A DNA stretch of 64,000 nucleotides, taken from contig JAIKWV010000013.1 in assembly GCA_024684435.1 (NCBI GenBank), positions 89,830 to 153,829 of the forward strand. The letters are read 5' to 3'. Position numbers and translations under genes: made by a program. Positions 21,165 to 29,771 of this stretch are shown here, in pieces (within the stretch, counting starts at the first letter, position 1; each line of letters starts with the position of its first letter). Below the pieces are notes generated by a model. The model worked only from the letters and a program-made list of their open reading frames with translations. It did no database searches and was not told the DNA's origin. The stretch is from Clostridiales bacterium (GTDB lineage: Bacteria > Bacillota > Clostridia > Oscillospirales > Acutalibacteraceae).

Positions 21165-21310
21165 AATCAGAAAATAAATTAAGACGGATGACCGCCAACT
21201 TCCCGATTTATATTTCCAAAAGACAAATATTTGCTTTGCTATTGTATTTTTTATATCTCTATGGTAAACTTTAACATAGAATAAGTATAATTTCAAGGGG
21301 GTGTGTTAAA
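21165..21310. promoter_or_regulatory. Divergent promoter region between the tupA and moaB operons
   Basis: AT-rich spacer. For the plus operon, TTGTAT and TAAACT with 17-base spacing (about 21243-21271) is a candidate promoter, and TATAAT occurs again at about 21287. For the minus operon, TTGTCT near 21227 is a possible -35. None is decisive. AAGGGGGTG lies just before moaB. Confidence 0.4.
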
Positions 21311-21811
21311 ATGATAGTCTCAGTAGTGACCGTCAGCGACAGATGCAGCCAAAAACTGTGTGAGGACAAAAGCGGTCCGCTTATCTCCGAGCTGTTATCA
21401 GACATAGCGCAAACCGCCGAATACGTTATCGTCCCCGACGAAAAGGAAGTAATATCGACCGAGCTGATAAGGCTTGCCGATGAGGTGAGGTCTGATATAA
21501 TTTTCACCACCGGCGGAACAGGGTTCGCTCCCCGGGACGTTACACCCGAGGCTACAAAGGCAGTCATCGAAAAAGAGGCTCCCGGCATATCCGAGGCCAT
21601 TAGGCAAAAGAGCCTTGATATAACACCCAAAGCAATGCTCTCAAGGGCGACCGCCGGAATAAGAGGCAAGACTTTGATAGTCAACCTCCCCGGCAGTCCG
21701 AAAGCTGTGCGCGAAAGCATAGAAATCATATTGCCCGTGCTTGAACACGCCGTTGAGACCCTGCAGGGCAACACACAGAACTGCGGAGGAAACTATGGCA
21801 GATCCGTATAA
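21311..21811 (+). CDS. moaB: Molybdopterin adenylyltransferase-type protein MoaB/MogA
   Basis: 166-residue MoaB/Mog family protein that adenylylates molybdopterin before metal insertion. Hallmarks: VSVVTVSDRC, IIFTTGGTGFAPRDVTPEAT, GKTLIVNLPGSPKAVRE. It opens the plus-strand operon leading to the aldehyde oxidoreductase; its 3' end overlaps the moeB start by 17 bases. Function is firm at the family level. Confidence 0.92.
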   Translation: MIVSVVTVSDRCSQKLCEDKSGPLISELLSDIAQTAEYVIVPDEKEVISTELIRLADEVRSDIIFTTGGTGFAPRDVTPEATKAVIEKEAPGISEAIRQKSLDITPKAMLSRATAGIRGKTLIVNLPGSPKAVRESIEIILPVLEHAVETLQGNTQNCGGNYGRSV

Positions 21812-22475
21812 AACAAATGCAGTTGACATAAGCGAAAAATCCGCAGCGGTAATTGGCTGCGGCGGCTTAGGCTGCAACATCTCAGTACACCTTGCCGGAC
21901 TCGGTATCGGCAGGCTGATACTCGCCGATTTTGATACTGTGAGCAAAAGCAACCTTAACCGCCAGTTTTTGTATAAATCTGAAGATATTGGCAAACCCAA
22001 ATGCGGCCTTGCGGCGCAAAGGTTAAAAGCCTACGCTCCGGAGTGCGATATCATAACAGAGAGTGTAAAGATAAAAAGCGAAGCCGATCTTAACTTTGCG
22101 AAAAACTGCGACATTATCTTCCTGGCGGTGGACAACAACGCCGCAAGAAAACTGGTACAGGGATTTTGCGCAAAGCATAATATCCCCCTTGTCAACGGCG
22201 GTATAAACAGATTTTTCGGCACGGCGTATCTCTATGTGCCGGGGAAAGCTCCCTGCCTCGCCTGCGCCGGGCTTGTGGGGAACGAGACGAAAGACCTTAC
22301 CCCCATCACCTCAACGGTGGGGATCATCGGCGCATTGCAGGTTGAATTAGGGGTAAAATATCTGTCCGGTTCATACTCGCAGGCAGGTATATTATACATT
22401 TACGACAACGGAACAATGGAACAAATTAAAATAACGCCGCAAAAGGATTGCGGCATATGCGGGGTGAAAAAATGA
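21795..22475 (+). CDS. moeB: ThiF/MoeB family adenylyltransferase
   Basis: 226 residues of the E1-like ThiF/MoeB/HesA family: nucleotide loop GCGGLGCNIS, DFDTVSKSNLNRQFLY, and zinc ligands CLAC and CGIC at the C-terminus. It activates the C-terminal Gly-Gly of a ThiS/MoaD-like sulfur carrier, and such a carrier is encoded downstream. The start at 21795 has GGAGG just ahead; an upstream in-frame ATG lies inside moaB and lacks a site. It overlaps the aor start by ATGA. Confidence 0.9.
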   Translation: MADPYKTNAVDISEKSAAVIGCGGLGCNISVHLAGLGIGRLILADFDTVSKSNLNRQFLYKSEDIGKPKCGLAAQRLKAYAPECDIITESVKIKSEADLNFAKNCDIIFLAVDNNAARKLVQGFCAKHNIPLVNGGINRFFGTAYLYVPGKAPCLACAGLVGNETKDLTPITSTVGIIGALQVELGVKYLSGSYSQAGILYIYDNGTMEQIKITPQKDCGICGVKK

Positions 22476-24412
22476 GCGAATTACTCGGTTACATGGGCAA
22501 AGTTCTGTTTGTTGACCTGACCAACAGAACGCACAAACTGTTCCCCTGGACAGATGCGGACAGGAAACGCACTCTGGGCGGCAAGATCATGGCAGGAGAC
22601 ATCCTTCTGCACCACGTCAAACCCGGAATGAAGGCGTTTGATGAGGACAACTGGATAGTTGTGACAACAGGTCCCCTAACCGGCTGCGGCTGTCCCAATT
22701 CTTCCCGGTTCAATATTTCCACAATATCACCGCTTACCAACATCGTCACCTCATCAAACTGCGGCGGCGATTTCGGCCTTTATCTTAAAAGAGCTGGTTA
22801 CGACGCGGTTATATTCACCGGCAAAAGCGAAACGCCGGTCACCGTCAACATCACTGTTGATAACGTGACTTTTGAGTCTGCTGAGGAACTCTGGGGCAAA
22901 ACCACAAGCGAGACACAGGAGGCATTGCCCGACAAGGCAGGCAAGCTGGTCATCGGCCCTGCCGGTGAAAACAAGGTGCTGTACGCCTGCGTTTTCAGCA
23001 ACGAGCGCACCGCAGGCCGCGGAGGCGTGGGAGCTGTTTTCGGGGACAAGAATCTCAAAGCGGTCACAGCCTTCGGTCATCTTATGCCGAAAGTATCTAA
23101 GCGGCAAAAGCTCAACGAACTGAACAAAAAGTGGTCTAATATATTGAGGACCCATCCCCTCACAGGCAGACAGCTGCCCAAACTGGGCACCGCCGGTCTG
23201 ATAGCCCCCATGCAGGCGCACAAGATACTCGCAACCAAGAACTTCTCCGCCGGAAGGTTTGAGGACTTTGAAAAGGTCTCCGGCGAGGAGCTGGCTGAAA
23301 AGCACCTTATCCGCAACGCCGCCTGCACCACCTGTGTCATCCGCTGCGCCAGGATGGTCAGCGTTGACAACAAGATCGTAAAAGGCCCGGAGCTTGAAAT
23401 TTTAGGCCTGATGGGTCCGAATATAATGAACAACGATCTGGAAAAGATCATAGAGTGGAACTACGTCATTGACGAGATGGGAATGGACGCTATCTCCACC
23501 TCCGGCGTTGTGGCATTCGCAATGGAGCTTGCGGAAAAAGGTCTGCATGACTTTGGCCTTGAATTTGGCAAGGTAGATAATATAACGGAGATCATCAAAA
23601 AAATTGCCCTGCGCGAGGGTGAGTATTCCGAGCTTGCGGACGGCACAAGGCTCATGAGCCAAAAGTACGGCGGCGAGGACTTCGCCATCCAGGCAAAGGG
23701 CATGGAGCTTTCCGCCTATGAGCCCCGTCACGCGGTGGGTCAGGGTTTGGGCTATGCCACAAGCAACCGGGGCGGCTGTCACCTTAACGCTGGCTACATG
23801 GTCTGTGCGGAGGGTCTTGGCCTTGACGTTGACGCATTAACTCCCCACGGCAAAGCGGCGCTCTCCATTATGTTCCAGAACCTTATGGAGGCCGTATCCT
23901 CCTGCGGTGAATGTATCTTCACCTCATACGCGGTATTCCCCGGTTTTCTGGTGGACAAACCCAACTGGGGCGTGACCAAAACGATACTTGCCGTGTTCCC
24001 CTATGTGGGTCCGGTTGTCAACCTGCTGAGCCACTTTACAAAAGCGGCGCAGATCAACATTCCGCCCCTGCTCCCCCATCCCATCGCCGTTTCATACGCC
24101 ACGGGCATGAGGGCTAATATGGCGAGCATCCTCACCTGGGGAGCATACGGTTTCAACACCGAACGAATGGCTAATATAATTCTCGGTCAGAAAGCGGGAG
24201 CAGACAAATTACCCAAAAGGCTTACAGAGGAGCTTATGGACCCGGATGATCCGCGGACTAAAGTTCCCCTTGAAAGGATGAAAAAGGTCTATAACCGAGC
24301 CAGAGGCTGGAAGGACGGGGTGCCCACTTATCACAGGCTGAAGTCCCTCGGCATTGAGATCGATAAAGAGTTCTATGATCAGGTCGTTGAGGAGGCGTTT
24401 AAAAATGGCTGA
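22472..24412 (+). CDS. aor: Tungsten-type aldehyde:ferredoxin oxidoreductase
   Basis: 646-residue AOR-family protein, expected to oxidise aldehydes to acids (or the reverse) using tungsto-bispterin and a [4Fe-4S] cluster with ferredoxin as partner. Visible: GKVLFVDLTNRT, TGPLTGCGCPNSSRFNIS, GRGGVGAVFGDKNLKAV, cluster motif CTTCVIRCARM and a later Cys in SCGEC. The start overlaps the moeB stop, with GGGGTG upstream. Cotranscription with MoaB, MoeB, MoaD and a polyferredoxin and divergence from tungstate uptake make tungsten the likely metal. Substrate unknown. Confidence 0.92.
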   Translation: MSELLGYMGKVLFVDLTNRTHKLFPWTDADRKRTLGGKIMAGDILLHHVKPGMKAFDEDNWIVVTTGPLTGCGCPNSSRFNISTISPLTNIVTSSNCGGDFGLYLKRAGYDAVIFTGKSETPVTVNITVDNVTFESAEELWGKTTSETQEALPDKAGKLVIGPAGENKVLYACVFSNERTAGRGGVGAVFGDKNLKAVTAFGHLMPKVSKRQKLNELNKKWSNILRTHPLTGRQLPKLGTAGLIAPMQAHKILATKNFSAGRFEDFEKVSGEELAEKHLIRNAACTTCVIRCARMVSVDNKIVKGPELEILGLMGPNIMNNDLEKIIEWNYVIDEMGMDAISTSGVVAFAMELAEKGLHDFGLEFGKVDNITEIIKKIALREGEYSELADGTRLMSQKYGGEDFAIQAKGMELSAYEPRHAVGQGLGYATSNRGGCHLNAGYMVCAEGLGLDVDALTPHGKAALSIMFQNLMEAVSSCGECIFTSYAVFPGFLVDKPNWGVTKTILAVFPYVGPVVNLLSHFTKAAQINIPPLLPHPIAVSYATGMRANMASILTWGAYGFNTERMANIILGQKAGADKLPKRLTEELMDPDDPRTKVPLERMKKVYNRARGWKDGVPTYHRLKSLGIEIDKEFYDQVVEEAFKNG

Positions 24413-24692
24413 TGTAACAATTAAACTTTTCGGCGTTTACAGGACGGATACCCAGATCTCCGCCACAAAAATCGAGGCTGACAAGATAACTGACGTTTTT
24501 GCCGTCGTCAATAAAATGGCGGAGGAAAAGTTTGCGGAAAAGCAGAAGGAAAATCCCGATCTTGTCAAACCGGATGAGATAAAATTCAAGGACGCCGTGG
24601 TCTACGTCAACGGCGAAAAATGCAAAAGAAAAGGCAGGGCGCTCCATAATGACGACGAAGTATGGATCATGTCCCCTGCGTCCGGAGGCTGA
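24405..24692 (+). CDS. moaD: MoaD/ThiS-like sulfur carrier
   Basis: 96-residue ubiquitin-fold protein ending in SPASGG, the C-terminal Gly-Gly that is adenylylated and thiocarboxylated to deliver sulfur to molybdopterin. GRALHNDDEVWIMSPASGG matches the end of MoaD. The start at 24405 has GGAGG upstream and lies 8 bases inside the aor end. It is longer than classic MoaD (about 80 residues), with a charged insert near residues 30-55. Its natural partner is the MoeB-like enzyme in the same operon; no MoaE is seen in the window. Confidence 0.85.
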   Translation: MADVTIKLFGVYRTDTQISATKIEADKITDVFAVVNKMAEEKFAEKQKENPDLVKPDEIKFKDAVVYVNGEKCKRKGRALHNDDEVWIMSPASGG

Positions 24693-24695
24693 ACT

Positions 24696-25073
24696 ATGGC
24701 TTTTTATATTGACAAAAACGAATGTCTGGGCTGCGGCGCCTGCGCCTTTGCCTGTCTTTACAATATCCCCGCACCAAACGAGGACAAAACCTGCTATGAG
24801 ATCGACGGGGAGAAATGCATTGGCTGCGGCCAATGTGAAAATATCTGTCCCAACGGCGCCATCAAACCCGCCCCGGGGCACAGACGCATCCTGAAGGTCA
24901 CCATTGACAAGAACAAGTGCATCGGCTGCTCCCTGTGCGCGAGAAAATGCTTTGCCAACGCTCCCCAGGGTAAGATCAAGGAGCCCTTTGAGATCGACCA
25001 GAGCAAATGCTTCAAGTGCGGAGCCTGCGCTCTGGCCTGCAAAAAAGACGCCATTATTGTGGAATACGAATAA
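24696..25073 (+). CDS. Polyferredoxin (four [4Fe-4S] motifs)
   Basis: 125 residues carrying four CxxCxxCxxxC-type motifs: CLGCGACAFAC, CIGCGQCENICP, CIGCSLCARKC and CFKCGACALACK. It is likely the electron acceptor or donor of the aldehyde oxidoreductase, as in AOR-ferredoxin gene pairs of other anaerobes. GGAGG lies 7 bases before the ATG, and a strong terminator follows. Confidence 0.92.
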   Translation: MAFYIDKNECLGCGACAFACLYNIPAPNEDKTCYEIDGEKCIGCGQCENICPNGAIKPAPGHRRILKVTIDKNKCIGCSLCARKCFANAPQGKIKEPFEIDQSKCFKCGACALACKKDAIIVEYE

Positions 25074-25093
25074 TACTGAACTGAATTTTCCAA

Positions 25094-25133
25094 AAAAGAA
25101 CGCTGACCGTGTCAAAATCAGCGTTCTTTTTTT
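25094..25133 (+). terminator. Terminator of the aor operon
   Basis: AAGAACGCTGA/TCAGCGTTCTT hairpin followed by seven T residues. Confidence 0.88.
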
Positions 25134-25169
25134 ATATGAAAACGAGACTGTTTTAAAACAACAGCCCCA

Positions 25170-25209
25170 TTTTTTGAAGTTATGTAAACAGCAAAATTTG
25201 ATCGTTTGA
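25170..25209. repeat. 40-bp dispersed repeat, copy 1
   Basis: A 40-base stretch beginning TTTTTTGAAGTTATGTAAAC recurs with one mismatch at 47774-47813. Each copy lies just past a hairpin that ends a plus-strand operon, on the 3' side of a large minus-strand secreted-protein gene. Confidence 0.85.
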
Positions 25210-25383
25210 TGGTTTTGAACACCTACTACGGTGATTTTTGCAATCTAAAAAAGCCCGGAAAATGGGGATTTGTGAGCTTGTGAGATGGTTCTGAACTCCT
25301 ACCTCTGAAGCAGCCTCCATCTTGAACTTATCAAGAGCCGCGCGAGCCTCGGGTACTACGTTATAGTTACCGCTCTTTGCCAT
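25180..25383 (-). pseudogene. Truncated copy of the SASP gene
   Basis: The first 30 codons equal those of the intact SASP at 13694, including EARAALDKFKMEAASEVGV; the frame then runs into unrelated sequence and lacks the essential GQMVKRMI region. About 100 upstream bases, including the ribosome binding site, are also duplicated with a few mismatches. The copy is therefore a 5' gene fragment that could be transcribed but cannot make a functional SASP. Confidence 0.85.
25205..25305. repeat. Short direct repeat between dispersed repeat and SASP fragment
   Basis: GATGGTTTTGAACACCTAC (about 25208) and GATGGTTCTGAACTCCTAC (about 25282) are imperfect direct repeats 74 bases apart. Nothing else is recognised in this stretch. 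Confidence 0.6.
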
Positions 25384-25512
25384 TACTTTTTCACTCCTTA
25401 CGCAAATAAGATCATCGCGTTTGCAATCATATTATTTGAAGCTGTGAGGAAAATATGACTGTTAAGTTTTGCAAAAAAAGAAGGAAAAGCCAGGTGTGTT
25501 TTTTGCGCAAAT

Positions 25513-25556
25513 GATCCCCGTGGTCCGAAGAAAGTCGGATCGCGGGGATAGCTTTT
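25513..25556. terminator. Hairpin at the 3' end of the BspA-like gene
   Basis: ATCCCCG...CGGGGAT with inner GGTCCGA/TCGGATC pairing. The T-run lies on the plus strand, so it may stop readthrough toward the gene as well as end it. Confidence 0.6.
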
Positions 25557-28500
25557 TACGGGATGAATTTTTCTATTACGTCCGCGCCGAGGTAGCCCTG
25601 AACGACTTTGGGCAGGGCGCCGAAAATTGATTTAAAGAACGCCGCCAGCTTTGCGAAAAAGCCTGTTTTCACGTTCACCGACTCCACACCGGACTCGGCG
25701 ATCACCTTGCCGTCCTTGATATACTTCGCCTGAACTGTGTAAGATTTCTTAGCCTTGGTCACGGTGTATGTGTCGCCGGTGCCAACGTCCTTGCCGTCAA
25801 TGAACCAATGGACGGTTGCGCCGCTTACCGCATTTTTGACTTCTGATGTGAATGTAATGGTGGTCTTGTAGTCAACCGTCTTGTTAGCAACGAAGTTGCG
25901 GATGTTGACGGTGGGCTTGGCTGATTTTTCCATTGCAAGCGCATAATAGCTGAAGTGGTCGGTCTCAAAGACCATATAGCCGTCCCGGTACTGTGCGGGC
26001 ATCTTTTCCAGCTTACCTGTTTCGGTGTTGACGTGGTAAACAAAGGTCTTTGCAGGATCAAAACCGGCGGGCAGAGGTATGCGTATTGTGACTTTGCCGC
26101 TGGGCTGTATTGTAACGCCGTCCTTAACGGTGGTGATGTCGAAAACCACGTTTTTATCACTGTTCACATCCACCAGATTGAACGCCGCGCCGTCGAAGAC
26201 CTGCTGGATTTTCAGCTCCACCTCGCCGTCGTATGCGTTCTCCGGGTAGGTCAGAGAAATGTCGGTCTCCTCATTTGTGACTGTGGTGGTGGGTATCTTT
26301 GGCAGGACTTGGGTCTCCTTTGTGCCGCAGTGGTATTTGCAGTAACGCTCCTGCAAGCCCTCCTCGTAGGCGGTGGGCTCTTTTACAGTGACCCATTCGC
26401 CGAAATCGTGGGCAAGCTTTGACAGCGTTACGGCTTCGCCTATTGATTCGCCGCATACGGCACAGATCTTATATTCCGCACCGGCAGCCATACAGGTGGG
26501 CTCAATGCGCACTGTCTTTTCCGTGTGGGGCTTCTTCGCTATGGGTTCCGTGTAGCTGTCGGGGCAGCGGGAGCAGGTGTAGCTCATTACACCCTCTTCC
26601 TTGCAGGTGGCTTCCTTTGTCACCGCGCCGACGTAGTCATGCCCCAAAGTGTTTTCGTAATTGTCAACGTAGCTGTCGCCGCAAGCGCAGGTGTATGTGG
26701 TGTAGCCCTTCTCGGTACAGGTCGGCTTAGTTACAACTGCCGTATAGTGATGTCCTGTTGCGGCTATTTCCTGCGTTTCTGTAGCGTCACAGCGTGAACA
26801 GTATCTTGTCTCTTCGCCCTTTTCGGTGCAAGTTGCGGGTGTTGTCACTTTCCATTCCCCAAAATCGTGACCCAGGGCGGCTATCTCCTGCGTTTCTGTG
26901 GCGTCGCAGCGTGAGCAGTATCTTGTCTCCTCGCCCTTTTCGGTGCAGGTTGCAGGGGTGGTTTCTGTCCAGTCACCGAAGTCGTGGCCGAGAGAGTTTA
27001 CATAATCGTCAACGTAGCTGTCGCCGCAGGCGCAGGTGTGGGTAGTGTAGCCTTTTTCCATGCAGGTGGGCTGGGTAACGACAGCTGTGTAGGTGTGGAT
27101 GTGAGAAGGGGTAAAATTGTAATGCCAAGTGGCGTTATTCAAGGGATCGTTATATGAACTAATTGATATTTTTTGTCTGTCTTCTTCACTGCCGACGTAA
27201 TACACGTCCGTCAAACCTGTGCAGCCGTCAAATGCCCCAAAGCCAATGCTTGTCACGCTGTCAGGTATGGTCACGCTGGTTAAGCCTGAGCAACCGGAAA
27301 ATGCCCAACCGCCAATGCTTGTCACGCTGTCAGGTATGGTCACGCTGGTTAAGCCTGTGCAGTCGGCAAATGCCTCAAAGCCAATGCTGGTCACGCCGTT
27401 GCCTATGGTCACGCTGGTTAAGCCGGTACAACCGGAAAATGCACTACCGCCAATGCTTGTCACGCTGTCAGGTATGGTCACGCTGGTTAAGCCTGTGCAG
27501 TCGGCAAATGCCTCAAAGCCAATGCTGGTCACGCCGTTGCCTATGGTCACGCTGGTTAAGCCGGTACAGCCGTAAAACGCAGTACCCATGCTGGTCACGC
27601 TATTACCTATGTTCACGCTGGTTAAGCCTGTGCAGTCGGCAAATGCAAAAGAGCCAATGCTGGTCACGCTGTCGGGTATGGTCACGTTTGTCAAGCCTGT
27701 GCAGTTGAGAAATGCCCAACCGCCAACGCCAGTCACGCTATCGGGTATGATCACGCTTGTTAAGCCTGTGCAGTTATAAAACGCATTATTGCCAATGCTG
27801 GTTACGCTGTCGGGAATAATTGTATTTTTACAGCCACATATCAGAGTGTTGCTCTCTGTTTCAATTATCGCATTACAGTCGTTTCTACTGTCATATTTTT
27901 TATTACCGTTACTGACAGTTATGCTTGTCAAGCCTGTGCATTCGGCAAATGCCCAATCGCCAATGCTGGTCACGCCGTTGCCTATGGCCACGTTTGTTAA
28001 GCCTGTGCAACCGTAAAATGCAGAATTGCCAATGTTGGTCACACTGTCTGGTATGGTTACGCTTGTTAAGCCTGTGCAGTTGTAAAATGCATAATTGCCA
28101 ATGTTGGTCACGTTGTCCGGGATAACCATTTTTGTTAGAAGTTGATTGTTGATATATAATTTGTGCGCGTAAGTCACTGGATTTGAATCGGATCTATCAA
28201 ATTCAAATTTACACCACTGTTCCAACGAACCGTTATAATAGACGCTTGTCAAACCTGTGCAATTGTAAAATGCACACTCGCCAATACTGGTTACGTTGTT
28301 GCCTATGGTCACGCTGGTTAAACCTGTGCAGTCGCAAAATGCCCACGCACCAATGCTTTTCACGCTGTCGGGTATAATCACGCTGGTCAAGCCTGTGCAG
28401 TTATAAAATGCAGAACCGCCAATGCTGGTCACGCCGTTGCCTATGGTCACGCTTGTCAAGCCTCTACATTCCATAAATGCCTTCCAACCAATACTAGTCA

Positions 28501-29584
28501 CGCTGTCAGGGATGGTCATGCTAGTTAAACCTGTACAGCCTTCAAATGCCTGATCGCCAATTTCGGTCACGCTGTCAGGTATAGTCACGCTTGTTAAGCC
28601 TGAGCAACCTGAAAATGCACGACCGCCAATGCTGGTCACGCCGTTGCCTATGGTCACGTCTGTTAAGCCTGTACAGCCGAAAAAGGCAGATGCGCCAATG
28701 CTGGTTACGCTGTCGGGTATGGTCACGCTTGTCAAGCCTGTGCAGCCGTAAAATGCATACCTACCAATGGTTGATATACCGTTACCTATGGTTAAATATT
28801 TAATGTCAGAGCGATAACTATACCAAGGACTACTATTATAGTTATAATCCCCCATCGCTCCGATGCCTGAGATGGTCAATTTGCCGGTATCCGTGTTCAA
28901 CGTCCATGTAAGGTTTTCACCGCAGGTGCCGCTGACCTTAGATGAGCTTTCGTCATGTCCTTCACAAACGCGATATTCGATTTCATAGAGTTCAGCATAT
29001 TTTTGTATATAGAAGCTTGAGGCATCCGAACAGATATAATCCAGCGACATACCATTTATGAATGCATCCTTCCCAATCGACGTAATGCCGGACGGAATGT
29101 GGACAAATGACAGGTTATCGCAACTGGAAAATGCATATTCGCCGATAGTTTTCAAGCTGTCCGGCAAAATGATACTTGTCAGACCGGAGCAATTAAAAAA
29201 AGCATATTGACCGATACTTGTTACGCTGTTTCCAAAAACCACTTCTGTAAGGTTTTCACACCAATTAAATGCATACTGAGTAATGCTCGTAACATTGTCC
29301 CCGATTTTGATCGTTTTGATAGACGATCTATACTCCTCCCATGGAATCCCGAGAAAAGTGCTCACCATCGCGCCATTGCCGTCGATCAACAGTACACCGC
29401 TTTCTGTATTGAGCGTCCATGTTACGTTGCCTCCGTCCGCGCCACAGGTACCGGAATAGCTCACCGACGCCGCAGTCACAGAAAGCCAATCCATAAACCC
29501 CGCCAGTCCCGCCGCGGGCGCGGCGCCCCCCAGCATAATAACCGCAAGAAGTATAGCAAAAATTCGTTTGACAGTTTTCTTCAT
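25556..29584 (-). CDS. BspA-like leucine-rich-repeat surface protein
   Basis: 1342 residues, secreted. Signal peptide at residues 1-30. Residues ~85-185 and ~250-810 hold about 25 BspA/TpLRR units of ~23 residues, consensus like GLTSVTIPDSVTSIGxxAF. Residues ~828-1095 hold Cys-rich units of the type CTEKGEETRYCSRCDATETQ, then two beta-rich segments and an amphipathic C-terminal tail (GFFAKLAAFFKSIFGALP). There is no LPxTG. BspA-type proteins bind host or matrix ligands; the ligand here is unknown. The start at 29584 is chosen over one 48 bases upstream because TGGAGGATC precedes it and a signal peptide follows at once. Near-identical repeats favour recombination and length change. Confidence 0.93.
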   Translation of the reverse strand: MKKTVKRIFAILLAVIMLGGAAPAAGLAGFMDWLSVTAASVSYSGTCGADGGNVTWTLNTESGVLLIDGNGAMVSTFLGIPWEEYRSSIKTIKIGDNVTSITQYAFNWCENLTEVVFGNSVTSIGQYAFFNCSGLTSIILPDSLKTIGEYAFSSCDNLSFVHIPSGITSIGKDAFINGMSLDYICSDASSFYIQKYAELYEIEYRVCEGHDESSSKVSGTCGENLTWTLNTDTGKLTISGIGAMGDYNYNSSPWYSYRSDIKYLTIGNGISTIGRYAFYGCTGLTSVTIPDSVTSIGASAFFGCTGLTDVTIGNGVTSIGGRAFSGCSGLTSVTIPDSVTEIGDQAFEGCTGLTSMTIPDSVTSIGWKAFMECRGLTSVTIGNGVTSIGGSAFYNCTGLTSVIIPDSVKSIGAWAFCDCTGLTSVTIGNNVTSIGECAFYNCTGLTSVYYNGSLEQWCKFEFDRSDSNPVTYAHKLYINNQLLTKMVIPDNVTNIGNYAFYNCTGLTSVTIPDSVTNIGNSAFYGCTGLTNVAIGNGVTSIGDWAFAECTGLTSITVSNGNKKYDSRNDCNAIIETESNTLICGCKNTIIPDSVTSIGNNAFYNCTGLTSVIIPDSVTGVGGWAFLNCTGLTNVTIPDSVTSIGSFAFADCTGLTSVNIGNSVTSMGTAFYGCTGLTSVTIGNGVTSIGFEAFADCTGLTSVTIPDSVTSIGGSAFSGCTGLTSVTIGNGVTSIGFEAFADCTGLTSVTIPDSVTSIGGWAFSGCSGLTSVTIPDSVTSIGFGAFDGCTGLTDVYYVGSEEDRQKISISSYNDPLNNATWHYNFTPSHIHTYTAVVTQPTCMEKGYTTHTCACGDSYVDDYVNSLGHDFGDWTETTPATCTEKGEETRYCSRCDATETQEIAALGHDFGEWKVTTPATCTEKGEETRYCSRCDATETQEIAATGHHYTAVVTKPTCTEKGYTTYTCACGDSYVDNYENTLGHDYVGAVTKEATCKEEGVMSYTCSRCPDSYTEPIAKKPHTEKTVRIEPTCMAAGAEYKICAVCGESIGEAVTLSKLAHDFGEWVTVKEPTAYEEGLQERYCKYHCGTKETQVLPKIPTTTVTNEETDISLTYPENAYDGEVELKIQQVFDGAAFNLVDVNSDKNVVFDITTVKDGVTIQPSGKVTIRIPLPAGFDPAKTFVYHVNTETGKLEKMPAQYRDGYMVFETDHFSYYALAMEKSAKPTVNIRNFVANKTVDYKTTITFTSEVKNAVSGATVHWFIDGKDVGTGDTYTVTKAKKSYTVQAKYIKDGKVIAESGVESVNVKTGFFAKLAAFFKSIFGALPKVVQGYLGADVIEKFIP

Positions 29585-29766
29585 TTTCTTGATCCTCCAT
29601 AAAACAAAAAATGCGCAGCCGAAGCTACGCACAAAAAACGCATAGCTTCAATTGCTGCGACACAATTCCCATAACCGAAAAATAAGTATGTGAAAAGAAG
29701 CCTGCATTTTTATCAAAAGATAAAAACACACACCTATTTTTCGGAAAAATATATAATTGTGTCGCA
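29585..29766 (-). promoter_or_regulatory. Structured leader of the BspA-like gene with terminator-like hairpin
   Basis: Minus-strand leader. TGCGACACAATT (29755-29766) pairs perfectly with AATTGTGTCGCA (29656-29667). Within this, CCGAAAAATA (29735-29744) pairs with TATTTTTCGG (29675-29684), and TTTTTATC/GATAAAAA makes a tip hairpin at 29707-29726. Downstream, CGCAGC..GAAGCTATGC pairs with GTGCGTAGCTTC..GCTGCG (about 29608-29660), followed by TTTTTTGTTTT just before the ribosome binding site. The closing stem and the terminator-like stem share the CGCA bases, so they compete. This resembles a riboswitch or attenuator; no known class recognised. Confidence 0.6.
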
Positions 29767-29771
29767 AAAAA

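Noticed and set aside
27163..28803. Regularly repeated short motif at ~69-base spacing, CRISPR-like at first sight
   Set aside because: The period is 23 codons and it translates into BspA-type leucine-rich repeats on the minus strand; units are coding and there are no unique spacers.
29656..29766. Transposon or IS end (12-bp terminal inverted repeats)
   Set aside because: No transposase and no evident target-site duplication; the position relative to promoter and terminator hairpin fits a leader RNA better, though a MITE origin is not excluded.
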